This document shows positions 46,530 through 57,062 of a stretch of DNA of 64,000 nucleotides, piece after piece. The notes beneath the pieces were generated by a model that saw only the letters and a list, made by a program, of their open reading frames with translations, searched no databases and was not told the DNA's origin. Source of the stretch: Haberlea rhodopensis. Lineage: Eukaryota > Streptophyta > Magnoliopsida > Lamiales > Gesneriaceae. Location: NCBI GenBank assembly GCA_907163345.1, contig CAJQUN010000003.1:6428821-6492820 (forward strand). The letters are read 5' to 3'. Made by a program: the position numbers and the translations under genes. The stretch's first letter is position 1, and each line of letters begins with the position of its first letter.

Positions 46530-48195
46530 TTTTAAGGGAAAATTTCGGGCCGGTATCATTAGGTAAAAGGTTTTTCGGCCCAGTCACCCAATAAAAAGTT
46601 CTTTCAACTAAGTCTATTTTTGAATACAATGACCAAACTAACTCCACTTATGAAAACACGCTACACCGCATAATTAATTTTTACATGCACCGCAAGAATA
46701 ATTTACATGCACCGCATGACTCATTTTCACATGCACCGAGTGAGTAATTTTACATGCACCGCATGAGTCAATTTTTACATGCACCGCATGAGTCAATTTT
46801 TACATGCACCGCTCAATTTTACATGAACGATACTAGTAATTTTACATGCACCGTCGATTTTAACATGCACCGCATTAGTTGATTTTAACATGCACCGCTC
46901 AATTTTACATGCAACGCATGAGTAATTTTACATGCACCACATGAGTAATTTTACATGCACCGCATTAGTAATTTTACATGCATCTCATTACTCAATTTTA
47001 CATGCATCGCATGAGTAATATGCACCAATAGATTATGCATATTAAACTGTCTCATATGTTTCTATCGGCCCATGTAAATCACATGCACCGATAGACACAG
47101 ATGATACAAGTCCATCGTAGGAAAAAAAAAACAACCTCAACGCATGCATTTGAGTCTATCGGTGCATGTGATTTAGATGCATCGATAGACTCTACCGGTG
47201 TTATCTCTACCGGTGCATTTAAATCACATGCACCGATAGATTATGCATATTAAACTATCTCATATGTTTCTATCGGTGCATGTAAATCACATGCACCGAT
47301 AGACACAGATGGTAACAAGTACACCGCAGGAAAAAAAACTACCTCAATGCATGCATATGAGACTATCGGTGCATGTAATTTACATGCACCGATAGACTCG
47401 ATTGGTGCATGAAATTACATGCACCGACAGATTCAGTCGGTGCATGTAAAAATTAAATAATCAAAATCAAATAAAGCGATTGTACCACCAAATCGTTCTT
47501 GTATCAAATGATCGATTCAACAATATAAGCAAGGAATGCAAACCTAATGCACGAATTGGAAAGAAATTCAAAACAACGAGAATGAGGATAAATTAATAAT
47601 TTCCTCAATTTTTTTAGATTCACGTTTTCTGCCCCAAAATTGAGCGTTCAACTTAAGAAAATTAATCCAAAATTCAACGAAAAATAATTCAATGATTTTA
47701 GAAAATCACGATCGAAGAACGCGAGGCTAGAACAACGAAAATTCGATCAGAAGTTAGTCGCTAAAACAGAATTCAAGCAAACACCCAGAGCATTAGAAAC
47801 AATTCACTGAGAGGGAACAAGGAATCAACAACAATCACAACACAAATTGTAAATACGATCACACAACACAACCTAATAAAGTGATTCCAAATGAAATTAT
47901 CTCAATTTGTTCGAAGAATCCTTTGCAGAATTGCGGAACAAAAATCAGAAACAAATCAGAAGCTTCAGAGGGCAACGCGATGGTGGAAAGTAGGCAAAGG
48001 CTTGGGGATGAAGGTGTAGAGCAAGGGTATTTTAATCATCTTAATGGACTAATTATATTAGGGTTTGATAAATTGGACTTATTTGAAATAAATTTTTTAA
48101 AAGATGTATTTAGTTGAAAGAAGATTTTTTTGGGTGATTTAGTTGAAAGATGTTTTAAAAAATGGTATCTTCTTGTAATTTCCTCTATTTTTAAA
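46530..48195. mobile_element. Candidate TIR element carrying the ACATGCACCG array
   Basis: The left end (about 46536-46640: GGTATCATT, TTTTCGGCCCAGTCACCCAA, TCTTTCAACTAAGTC) resembles the inverse of the right end (about 48085-48190: TTAGTTGAAAG, TTTTTTTGGGTGATTTAGTT, ATGGTATCTT). The arms are about 100 bp and imperfect. The flanks TATATTTTAA and TCTATTTTTAA could be a worn target duplication. The size and arm length would fit a non-autonomous Mutator-like element. The ORF at 47881-48117 within it has no coding character. Confidence 0.45.
46681..47455. repeat. Array of ACATGCACCG units passing into palindromic units
   Basis: From 46681 to about 47030 the motif TTTTACATGCACCGCATGAG recurs about every 20-30 bp, with more than ten exact ACATGCACCG cores and several one-base variants. 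From about 47055 to 47455 it changes to palindromes of the type CTATCGGTGCATGT followed by ACATGCACCGATAG. A block of about 200 bp (TTATGCATATTAAACT...GCATGCAT) is duplicated at about 47032-47155 and 47228-47360. No coding potential. Confidence 0.9.
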
Positions 48196-48835
48196 GCATT
48201 ATCTTGTTGTTTGATATGTGCTATATGATAAATGAGGGATGTTGTGGGGAAATTTTGGAGATTGATATAGAGGATTTATAATTTAGGTTGAGGAATTCAA
48301 AAAATATTAAAAAATTAGGAAAAATATTTTAAGGGTGACGAAATACAATTTTAAGAGGAAAATCTATAATTTATGGGGGACAAAATATAATTTTATAGGG
48401 TAATTTATATAGTGCCACTAATTATATTGTGTTCAGTCTGACAGACTCTCATTGAATTTTTTTTTAAAAAAAATGACATTTTCATGTGTAGTTTTTGGAT
48501 CGAGGAAGATCATGTTTTATAAAATAATATGTGTTGCGGGTTGGATTCTAAACTATCCCGTCGTGAAATGAGTGTAGGTTGAACAATCAATAACTTTCTT
48601 ATCAATCGTACCAGACCCAATTTAACATATATGTTTCAGCTTGGTGCTACTGCTTGTAACGGAAGAAAACTTAGATGATCTAATTTACATACCTCAGTCT
48701 AAAATTAAACGAAAAAATATTAATAATTCGTAAAAAAAAACATCAAAAAATAGAAGAAAAAAAATCATAGTATTGACAATCAATATTCAGTTTTTCCTTG
48801 AACAAAACGAAATTGCTAAATAGTTGGAGGATCCG
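48196..48835. other. AT-rich spacer, nothing recognised
   Basis: No open frame, repeat or RNA gene stood out in this stretch. Confidence 0.5.
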
Positions 48836-49400
48836 ACTGTACAATGGGTTCCTATAGCAACTGCTTCGTATCCATCGCTTTAAAAAAATAGTTAACTCAA
48901 ATTATTATATGAGTCCATTCTAATCCTTACAAAACCATTTCAAAACTTTCAAATTTACTCATGTGGACAATGATATTACCATCACCCCTCCTTCTGAACG
49001 TGACGTGCTCGTCGGGAATCTAGAGGTAGCTCTCGTATATGTAGCGCTTTACCCCGCATGTTCAAGAGTTGGCTCCCACAAGGCCACACGTGGCACTTTG
49101 CCCCTCAGGTTCAAGAGGTGGCCCCCGCCATGTAGCACTTTGTCACTTAGGCTCAAGAGGTGGTTCTCACGTACGTAGCATTTTGCACCGCATAACACTT
49201 ATCTCACGGTGTTTTCTTTGCTGGTTACCAGCTCTGATGCCATTCTGTCATGTCCCGGGCCCAGGCCCGCGCAAGCGCGATATTACATTGGGCTCCTATA
49301 GCAACTACTTCGTATATGTCATCGCTTTACGAAATGGTTAACCTAAGTTATTATACGAATCCATTCTAATCCCTTTAAAACTATTTAATCTTTCGTTTTT
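48836..49400 (-). mobile_element. TRIM-like small LTR element
   Basis: Two direct repeats of about 105 bp, at about 48843-48945 and 49275-49375, share GGGTTCCTATAGCAACT, then CTTCGTAT and CCATTCTAATCC. Between them, on the minus strand, TGGCATCAGAGC (rc of 49229-49240) matches a tRNA-Met primer site, a little inward of GGGCCTGGGCCCGGGACATG. The interior has three or four copies of a unit of roughly 50 bp containing TTCAAGAGGTGG. It codes for nothing, as in TRIM elements. The exact LTR ends are uncertain. Confidence 0.5.
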
Positions 49401-49747
49401 TACCCTAGACAAGGTATTACAACACAAGTTCGAACTTTAATATCTGATCAATCATAAGTGTTATTAGCATAATTTTAGTATAAATTGTTAGGTACTTTCA
49501 AGTTATTTTTTCGCTACTAAAATATCGATTTATATCGATCTAAACGTGATTTAGTTTATTCGGTCTTGATTGGAGTAGATTACACAATTACAACTACTAG
49601 TCTTCAATCACAATGTATTGATGTAGACTATATGAACCATAAAATGAATCAAGTCAGGTTTTTTGATTTCTTTATTTGCGCAAAGGAAGGGAATTAATTT
49701 ATAAAAAAAACATTTGTATTTAACATATATTTATTTTACCACGATTA
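49401..49747. other. Spacer, nothing recognised
   Basis: AT-rich sequence between the TRIM-like element and the tRNA relic. Confidence 0.5.
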
Positions 49748-49820
49748 CAAAATAACTCAGTTGGTTAGAGCTTGTGGCTGTTAACCGCAAGGTCGGTTCA
49801 GGCCGGGTTTGCCCTTTTTT
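49748..49820 (+). pseudogene. tRNA-Asn (GTT) relic
   Basis: AACTCAGTTGGTTAGAGC is a perfect D-arm. TGTGG-CTGTTAA-CCGCA is a perfect anticodon arm with GTT. The T-arm (GGTTCAGGCCGGG) and the acceptor stem no longer pair, and TTTTTT follows. The fold would be incomplete, so I call it a pseudogene. Confidence 0.7.
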
Positions 49821-51145
49821 ATCATAAAAAAAATCATGCAATTGTGTTTTCAAGCTTTTTATTGATTTTGTTTGGATTCAAAACAAGTGGGGACGCCAAA
49901 TGAGTCTAACGTAGTATTAATGTACCATTACTGCTTTCCCTTTCAAGACCTCCCAATATTAACATTAAAGAAATTTATTAAAGAGCATTTTGGCGATCTT
50001 GTTTTTTACATAAGACAAATATATTAACGACGTATGAGATAAGACAAATATATTAATGGAGTACACGGGGTACATCAATTAAATTATTACAAATCAATGA
50101 AATCCTACACAAATCAATCAACTTCATTGGCATTTAATAGATTATCATGGAATACCTGCGTGGATTGGACAAAAGTGAGGACTCACACATATGGAGTGCG
50201 GCACAATTGGAAACTAGCATACTTCTATTTTCCTGTTTGTTAATGATGCGTATGCCGATCTTACTGCTTAAGCTAAATGTGATTAAGCATTAGATTGGCC
50301 AGCTGCTCTGTCTATTACCTTGGTGGGAGGATCACGACTCTTGATTTTATGATAAGTGGAGGTTTCAATGGGTTCTTACATCCAACATGTATGGTCTGAT
50401 AACAGGTTATAGAAAACGAACCCGTGACTTTTCAAATAAACAGATTATCTATTTATGGTTTAAAAATAGACAGTTTAGCCCAGTGGCTTGAGAATAGGAA
50501 GTTTAGCCAATATGGTTTATGAATAGGTACAAAACATCCATCTGTCTATGCTACGTTTTGCAAAACATAGAGGTAAAGTGTCTATTTTTAAAACCACATA
50601 GACCTAAATTAGCTATTTACAAACTACAGGCATAAAATACCTATTATGGATATCACAATGGGTAAAAATGGTTATTTATAAATCACATGAGCTAAATTGT
50701 CTATTATCGATATCAAATGGAGGTAAAATTGTCGCTAGCTCCAATGATAACTATTAAACTTCGCTCAAGAACCGGACATGTGGTGTTTAGGTGGGAGGAA
50801 AGTTTGTGGTTAAGAGCGATATTTGAGTTAATAGCAAGTGGGCTGATCAAACAAAAAGCAGAAATACGAGACATGAGGGTCTCAAGCTCTCAATAAAAAA
50901 CAAATAATTAAAACTTAATACTTTCCTGTCTAGATATGCATTGGAAAAATCTAAACAGAAGAGTAAGAGGTAAGATACTACCCCATTAGCAGCCACTCAC
51001 AAGGGGAATATGATATTTCCCAAGTCTTGCTCCCCTTTCTTCACTTTATGAGGACAAAATACAAAAAGAAGGCTCCAAGTCACACCAAACCCTCGTGTCA
51101 ATTATATCATCTTGCACTCACATTGCCTTTCCTTAGCATTCTTAA
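49821..51145. other. Intergenic stretch with a degenerate internal repeat
   Basis: At about 50450-50720 a unit resembling AATAGACAGTTTAGCC / CTATTTACAAACTACAGG recurs four or five times with heavy divergence. No coding frame. The last 130 bp are probably the 3' untranslated region of the next gene. Confidence 0.45.
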
Positions 51146-52900
51146 TCAGTCATAAAGGAAGAAAGTTAAAAAGAAGAATGGTAATAGCATAGAGGTCAAA
51201 GTGTTTTGAGATAGTAGTGTGATGCCACTGCTGTCGAATCCGGAGCCACCTGGAGGCACTGTTGAGCCTGGAAATGTACCCTGGTTGGTGTTGTTGATGT
51301 TTGTAGGTGTTCCTCCATTGCTGCATATGAATTGAATAAAATCAAGATATATTGAGTATCCAAAATGTCTAATTTAGTAAGCCTACGTTGTGAAAGAATA
51401 ATATAACCTACTCTTTAAAAGAATAATATAACCTAGTTTACTTTTAGATATGGCATGTTATGAACAAGGCCTAATCTGAGATGCAGAATATGTAGAATGG
51501 TGACGAAGAAAAGGACAAATTAATCAACAAACATGGTTATATTGATGTATTAATGTATAAAAAACTATTGCCAGATCTGCCAGAATTCTTTGTTCTAAAT
51601 CTTAAGATCTTTATAGAAATTCTTCTATGGATCGGGCTCTGCCATACATCAACACGCATAAATATGTATATATATGTATGTACGCATAAATATGTATCTA
51701 TATATATGTGTTGGTGTTTGGCAGGACCCATTCCATATAAGAATTTCCCAAATCTTTATACTAGAAGTTGGCAGTTCTAAAGAGAGTGTCCATGATAATC
51801 AATTTATACCTACAGTATCTTGATACCAGAGCAACTTGTGATTTCAGAATTAAACCTCAGAAACAGTGAAAAGTTTTCGTGCTATTGGTACACAAGATTT
51901 GAACTTATTTCATTTTACAAATGAGGAACTTTGAAAGAGCTCAGAAGCCACTCTTCCTTTTGATCTATTTTACTTTAAGTGGATAAATATCTATAGAGAA
52001 GAGGACTGTGCTGGGACCAACAGTCTTGTCCAACATTCAGTCTAATGGTTGATCAGATCCATATGTTGGAATGCGGAATGACTTGTACCAGTTCACTGTA
52101 TACTTTCTCACTTCATTCTATTCCAATTCAACAACATTTATTGATGATAAAAAGAATATATAACCTAAGAAACTCACTGCCAAAAATCTGTGTATATTTC
52201 TATTTGAAATACATAAAGTTGCAAGATTTAACTAGGACGACATCAACACTGCTGTAACAAAGAACACCAAACCTTGGACTAGATGGATACACACATCCGG
52301 TACCAGCATCTGCAAATTATCAACAAAGCACAATAAAAATAGGACAAAAGTTGAGTATTTTTTACAATGGATTAAAAAGAAAAAAACTTTAGTGAATGCA
52401 TTGAGGCTTACTAGGGGCATTTGCAGTAACTGTGGCTGTGGCTACAAAATCACAGCTGTCAGGAGTTTGGCCCTTCCTCTGGTAATAACTATTAACAGCA
52501 TAATTACAGTGGTCCTTGATAGTGTTTGGGTTAAAGCAAGCCCCATTCTGGAGTATAGCTGAACAATTAGCTCCACTTCCACAAGCATAATCTATGTTTT
52601 TCTGAAGAACTGAATCACTCAACCCACTGTTGCAAACGCAATAAGCTGCATCTGTGAATCAAAACCCCACAAATTATCGGGAAAATAGTAAGAGACTGTA
52701 GCAAAAGACCAAGAAAATGGATAAAGATCACATCTTTAAAAGCCCTTTACTGATCTTGAAAAAGGGTAAAAATCTATCATTACAGATGGCTATACACACT
52801 ACAAAAGGCCAAGAATAAGACCTGAATGAATAGCCATGGCAAACAGAATCACTAAATACACTACAAAAACAGCCATGATTTTCAAGATCTTCAAGAACAT
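51146..52900 (-). CDS. PDCB-like: X8/CBM43 domain GPI-anchored protein, plasmodesmata callose-binding-like
   Basis: Four exons on the minus strand: 52900-52822, 52651-52412, 52309-52273 and 51320-51146. All introns are GT-AG and the joins keep frame. The product has a signal peptide (MAVFVVYLVILFAMAIHS from the ATG at 52874-52876; an in-frame ATG 24 bases upstream adds MFLKILKI). The X8 domain follows: AYCVCNSGLSDSVLQKNIDY, ACGSGANCSAILQNG, CFNPNTIKDHCNYAVNSYYQ, SCDF, with the usual conserved cysteines, then NAGTGCVYPSS. The tail is rich in Gly, Asn, Thr and Pro (NGGTPTNINNTNQGTFPGST), ends with a hydrophobic segment (SMLLPFFFLTFFLYD) and looks like a GPI attachment signal. X8 domains bind 1,3-beta-glucan; PDCB proteins sit in the neck wall of plasmodesmata and favour callose there. 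The gene looks intact. Confidence 0.88.
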
Positions 52901-53448
52901 GAGGGAAAATCCAGTGACGGGAACTGTGTACTCAAGATGGCCAACTTGGACAAACTACAGGAGTGAGTGGGGGAAAGGCGAGAGGATTTTTTGACAGTGA
53001 AAGGAGTAATTGGTGTGATATACTAAGCGATATATATCCCTGTATATTAATATATACCATCGATGCCTGCATTTGGACAGCATTATTATATGTTGGTTAA
53101 TAAACAACATGAGCTAATTTTATTGCCAACGGTCATAAACTCATCGGCTTGATCAAATCCTAACCCCGCCTTGGTTAAGATGAAGGGTTAACTCGTCATC
53201 TTGTTCAAATTTGTTCTCTTAAATATGATTTTTTTTAATGCGAATGAATCCTTGATCTCCGCTGTATGAATTTAAGATAGATAATTTTAATGTTGTACCT
53301 TAGTGTTGCATTTTATAAAGTATTATTATATTAAAGAACAGGCCCCCATCTGGGGTTTTGCTCTTTGCTGTAAAAATAATATATGTTATGGTTCCCTGTG
53401 TATTCAATAACCCACCAAGCTCTGTCCTGAAAATTAATTGGTTTCTCG
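52901..53448 (-). promoter_or_regulatory. Upstream region of the X8 gene
   Basis: About 130 bp upstream of the start, TATATATATCGCTTAGTATA (minus strand, about 53015-53035) could serve as TATA box. From 53100 on the sequence is unremarkable up to the MITE at 53449. Confidence 0.4.
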
Positions 53449-53976
53449 CTTATGATGTACGGACATTGATACGACGACACTGACATAACATGACACGGAT
53501 ATGTCGACATGGATTTTTAAAATTTGCAGTATACGACACGGTTTGGACACGCCTATATATTAACATTCACATTTTTCTAATTCTAAAACCATGTAAAATA
53601 AACAAATATATTCTTACCAAATTCAAAATAATATATATAAATGTATGTCACTGAAATCATTTTAGTATCACTCATACTAATAACAAATGTATATTACTTC
53701 AATTAACATAAAGTTTATCTAACACGTATAAATATTTTTTTAGCCAAAAACATTTTAAAATGTACAATTAACACTCAAAAGTGTTATTTTCATGTCGGAC
53801 ATGTCCACCAACCGTGTATGATACGGGTCCAGTTTTGAGAGAAGTGTCCGACTGTCGGTTTTTAATTTTTTTAATAAAATTAAGGACACGCCACGTGGTG
53901 TGTCCGAGAAGTGTCGGTATCCAAAAGTGTCACACACTACACCGAGTAATTTTTAGGAGTGTCAGTGCTTCATAAG
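53449..53976. mobile_element. hAT-type MITE, relative of the one at 44293
   Basis: The ends are CTTATGATGTACGGACAT and, inverted, CTTATGAAGCACTGACAC. Like its relative it has subterminal GACACG motifs and a central CACGCCACGTGGTGTGTCC at about 53884-53902. The flanks GTTTCTCG and TCCTCAGT do not match well, so the target duplication has decayed or an end is misplaced. Confidence 0.65.
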
Positions 53977-54336
53977 TCCTCAGTATTACATCTTGGCTCA
54001 GTATTCTTTAAATATAATTGTTTTCAAATTCTTTTTTTTTTTTTTGATATACTTGGTACTATATATTATCTTATATTAAAAGAATATGTCATGTACCACT
54101 CGTTATTACGAGTTTGGAGATTCATGTTCGAGTCTGCCACATCTGCATCTTATAGTTAATAGTGCTAAAAACACATACATCTTAAGAATCATCTTTTGTC
54201 AAATAACATTCATAATAATTAAAAAGTCACTTTACTCCCATAAAGTACCCTTCTTGTATTTCCAATCCTCCTTCCACCTTCTTCCTCCAATTTCACCTGC
54301 ACCAAACTTCTTCTTGTGATGCTACAGTGATGATTG
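53977..54336. other. AT-rich spacer
   Basis: No gene seen. It ends with GTGATGATTG (54327-54336), the left target duplication of the foldback element. Confidence 0.5.
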
Positions 54337-56007
54337 GGGTTTTTTAATAATTTAACCCAAAAAAAAAAATTATTTAACAAAATAACCTAAAAAAAAAAAT
54401 TTCATCAAAATGACCGAAGTCGCCATATGAGATGGCGACTTCAGTACAAAATTTTTTTTTTTATTGAAGTCGTCATCTCAGATGGCGACTTCAATATAAT
54501 TTTTTATTTTTAATGTGGAAGTCGTCATCTGAGATGGCGACTTCCATATATATATATATTTATTTATTTATATTTATATATGTAGAAGTTGCCATATCAA
54601 ATATCGTCTTCCATATATATGACAACTTCTATGTATGTTAAGTAATTACATCAATTATGGAAGGACAAAAAAATTAATTTACGGAGTATTAGATAATATT
54701 TTACACTTTCTTATTTTCTTTTTCTTTTTGGGATGCAATTTCGTTGTCTACTTATTCAATATTATACAAAGATTTTAAAAAATATACATTTCAACTTTCA
54801 CAAAAGGATCGTGCTTTGCTATGATGCATGGACATTAATACGGCGACACTAACACAGCACGATTCACTTTGTACTATGGAAACTAATTTTTTAATAATAA
54901 TAATAATAATATCATATTATTTCTTTAAAAAAATAATAACAATAATATCATATTATACTAATATAATAAATTAATTAATTAATAATAACATTTATAAGAG
55001 CTAGTTAAAATAATAATATTAATGATAAATAACGATAAAAATATATATAATGGAAGTGTGATGGACAATGTTATTAAATTATATCTATTGTTTTTTTTCA
55101 GTATACTTATGATGTGATATATTAATTTGAATTAATATAGTGTGTTATCTATTATTATTATTATTATCAATTTTTTTATAATGAAGTCGCCATCTGAGAT
55201 TCAAATTTAATTATCAGTTTTTTTATAAGGAAGTCGTCATCTGAGATTCAAATTTATAAGTATAAATTACTAAAACAGTGGTAGTTATAATAATAATAAT
55301 AATAATAATAGATAACACACTATATTAATTCAAAATTAATATCAGTGTCGTCCTATCAGTGTCCGTGCATCATAGGAAAGCACGATCCTTTTGTGAAAGT
55401 TGAAATGTGTATTTTTTTAAATCTTTGTATAATATTGAATAAGTAGACAACGAATTGCATCCCAAAACAGAAAGAAAAAGAAAATAAGAAAGTGTAAAAT
55501 TATCTAATACTCCGTAAATTAATTTTTTTATGTCCTATTATATAAACATACACTTATAGTAAAAATAGATTTTATTTGGTCTTCCATAATTGATGTATTT
55601 ACTTAACATACATAGAAGTTGTCATATATATGGAAGACGATATTTGATATGGCAACTTCTACATATATAAATATAAATAAATAAATAAATATATATATAT
55701 ATATATGGAAGTCGCCATCTCAGATGACGACTTCCACATTAAAAATAAAAAATTATATTGAAGTCGTCATCTGAGATGGCGACTTTAAAAAAAATTAATT
55801 TTATATTGAAGTCGCCATCTGAGATGACGACTTCAGTAAAAAAAAAATTTGTACTGAATTCGCCATCTGAGATGGCGATTTCAATAAAAAAAATTTGTAC
55901 TGAAGTCGTCATCTCAGATGGCGACTTCGGTCATTTTGATAAAAAAATAAATTTTAGGTTATTTTGTTAAATAAATTTTTTTTTTGGGTTAAATTATTAA
56001 AAAACCC
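54337..56007. mobile_element. Large foldback element with arrays of 27-bp near-palindromes
   Basis: A 1671-bp element flanked by the perfect 10-bp repeat GTGATGATTG (54327-54336 and 56008-56017). The ends are perfect inverted repeats, GGGTTTTTTAATAATTTAAC and its inverse. The arms run from both ends to near 55170 and 55290 with good complementarity, leaving a loop of about 120 bp; the left arm has about 240 bp extra (near 54865-55095). Each arm carries a series of 27-bp near-palindromes (halves GAAGTCGYCATCT and AGATGGCGACTTC): four on the left (54416, 54466, 54518, 54585) and six on the right (55633, 55708, 55760, 55808, 55856, 55902). The duplication size suggests a Mutator-like origin. No transposase; the ORF at 55758-55970 simply reads through the repeats. 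Confidence 0.85.
54819..55375. repeat. hAT-MITE-like core of the foldback
   Basis: Within the foldback, CTATGATGCATGGACAT at 54819 and the inverse of CTATGATGCACGGACAC at 55375 match the terminal repeats of the hAT-type MITEs at 44293 and 53449. Between them are (AAT)n-like runs and two half palindromes (GAAGTCGCCATCTGAGATTC at about 55183 and a like one at 55230). The inverted repeat extends beyond these ends, so no target duplication can be recognised. Confidence 0.65.
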
Positions 56008-56017
56008 GTGATGATTG

Positions 56018-56829
56018 GGCTATGGGTATGCCCATGCAGGCACGGGCCATTGCACGGGCCTTTTTTTATTTTATATTTTATGGGCCTATTTTTATTTTAT
56101 ATTAAAATTCTAGTGATTGATTGAAAAATGATAGCTGATCGATAGCAAAAGGCAGTGAGAAGTTAAAAATAAAAATTATATTAATATTTTGTGAGTTTAT
56201 TACTTTGTTTATGTGAATATAATTTATAGTTATTCAATTTATAGTGAATAAATTTAAATTTTTCAAGTCTTTGTGTCAAGCTATTTTTTTGTCTTACTAT
56301 TCTTTTATTTAAATAATTTAATTAATATAAATTATATTTATTAAAAAATATAAAAAAATCGAATTGGACCGTTCCGTGGTCACATACCCAACATAACCCG
56401 TTTGACACCCGACTCTAACTTCAATTCAATCTTCCCCTCCTTTTTCCTCCATCCCATGTGCACCAAACTCCATCACCACCCAAGCTTCAATTGCATTTTT
56501 CTCAGTTGACCAAAATCTTTCAATTCTTCAAAAAAAGGAAAGAAATGGTAAAAAATACATAAATCAAAGCAAGAACCAAATAATTTTTGTCAAACCATTT
56601 GGTTTGGGACTGTGACATTTGAGAAGCAGCATAGTTCCGACATACCTTCAAGAACTCTCTCCATGCCACACATAACCGACGATCGCCTCCTCCCTCATCC
56701 AGTATTAAAAAAGAACCCACTCCTAAAATCTTGAGCTCCAACCACAAGCTTATATAGTAAGTTTTCAAACCCAACCGCAACCACAAAATTAATAACAATG
56801 ACAGTGACCTATTTCCCAGTCCTGTTTAT
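56018..56829. other. AT-rich spacer, nothing recognised
   Basis: Contains GGGCC-rich text near 56040-56100 and a pyrimidine-rich patch at 56400-56470. The minus-strand frame 56520-56798 has no recognisable domain. Confidence 0.45.
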
Positions 56830-57055
56830 TTTCCTCAGTCGCCCAATGTATTGTTTGGTCTCCCAGTGCAATTTTGTCAGTCGCCCAGTGCATTTTGTAT
56901 TTTTTCGGTTGCCCAATGCTTTATCTCAGCCTCCCAGTGCATTTTCAATGTTTTGTCTCGATCGTCTAACGTATTTTCTCGGTCATCCCTGTTCATTATC
57001 TGGCCACCCTCATTCATTGTTCGGTCGTCGCATTCTTAGTCTCAGTTGTCTTCTT
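56830..57055 (+). repeat. Degenerate tandem repeat, CCCAGTGCATTTT unit
   Basis: About eight units of 25-30 bp of the type CAGTCGCCCAGTGCATTTT, diverging to the right into CGGTCATCCCTGTTCATTAT. The overlapping open frames follow from the repeat and are not genes. Confidence 0.7.
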
Positions 57056-57062
57056 CATGTCT

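Noticed and set aside
47881..48117. 78-codon ORF between the repeat array and the proposed right end of the element
   Set aside because: No similarity to any family I know, and AT-rich codon use like the surrounding spacer.
54416..55928. Evenly spaced palindromic repeats reminiscent of a CRISPR array
   Set aside because: The setting is a plant nuclear genome, the spacers are AT-rich and similar to each other, and the array lies in inverted arms with transposon ends and a target duplication.
55758..55970. Open frame with repeats KSPSEMAT / NSPSEMAI
   Set aside because: It is only the translation of the 27-bp near-palindromes and their linkers in the foldback arm.
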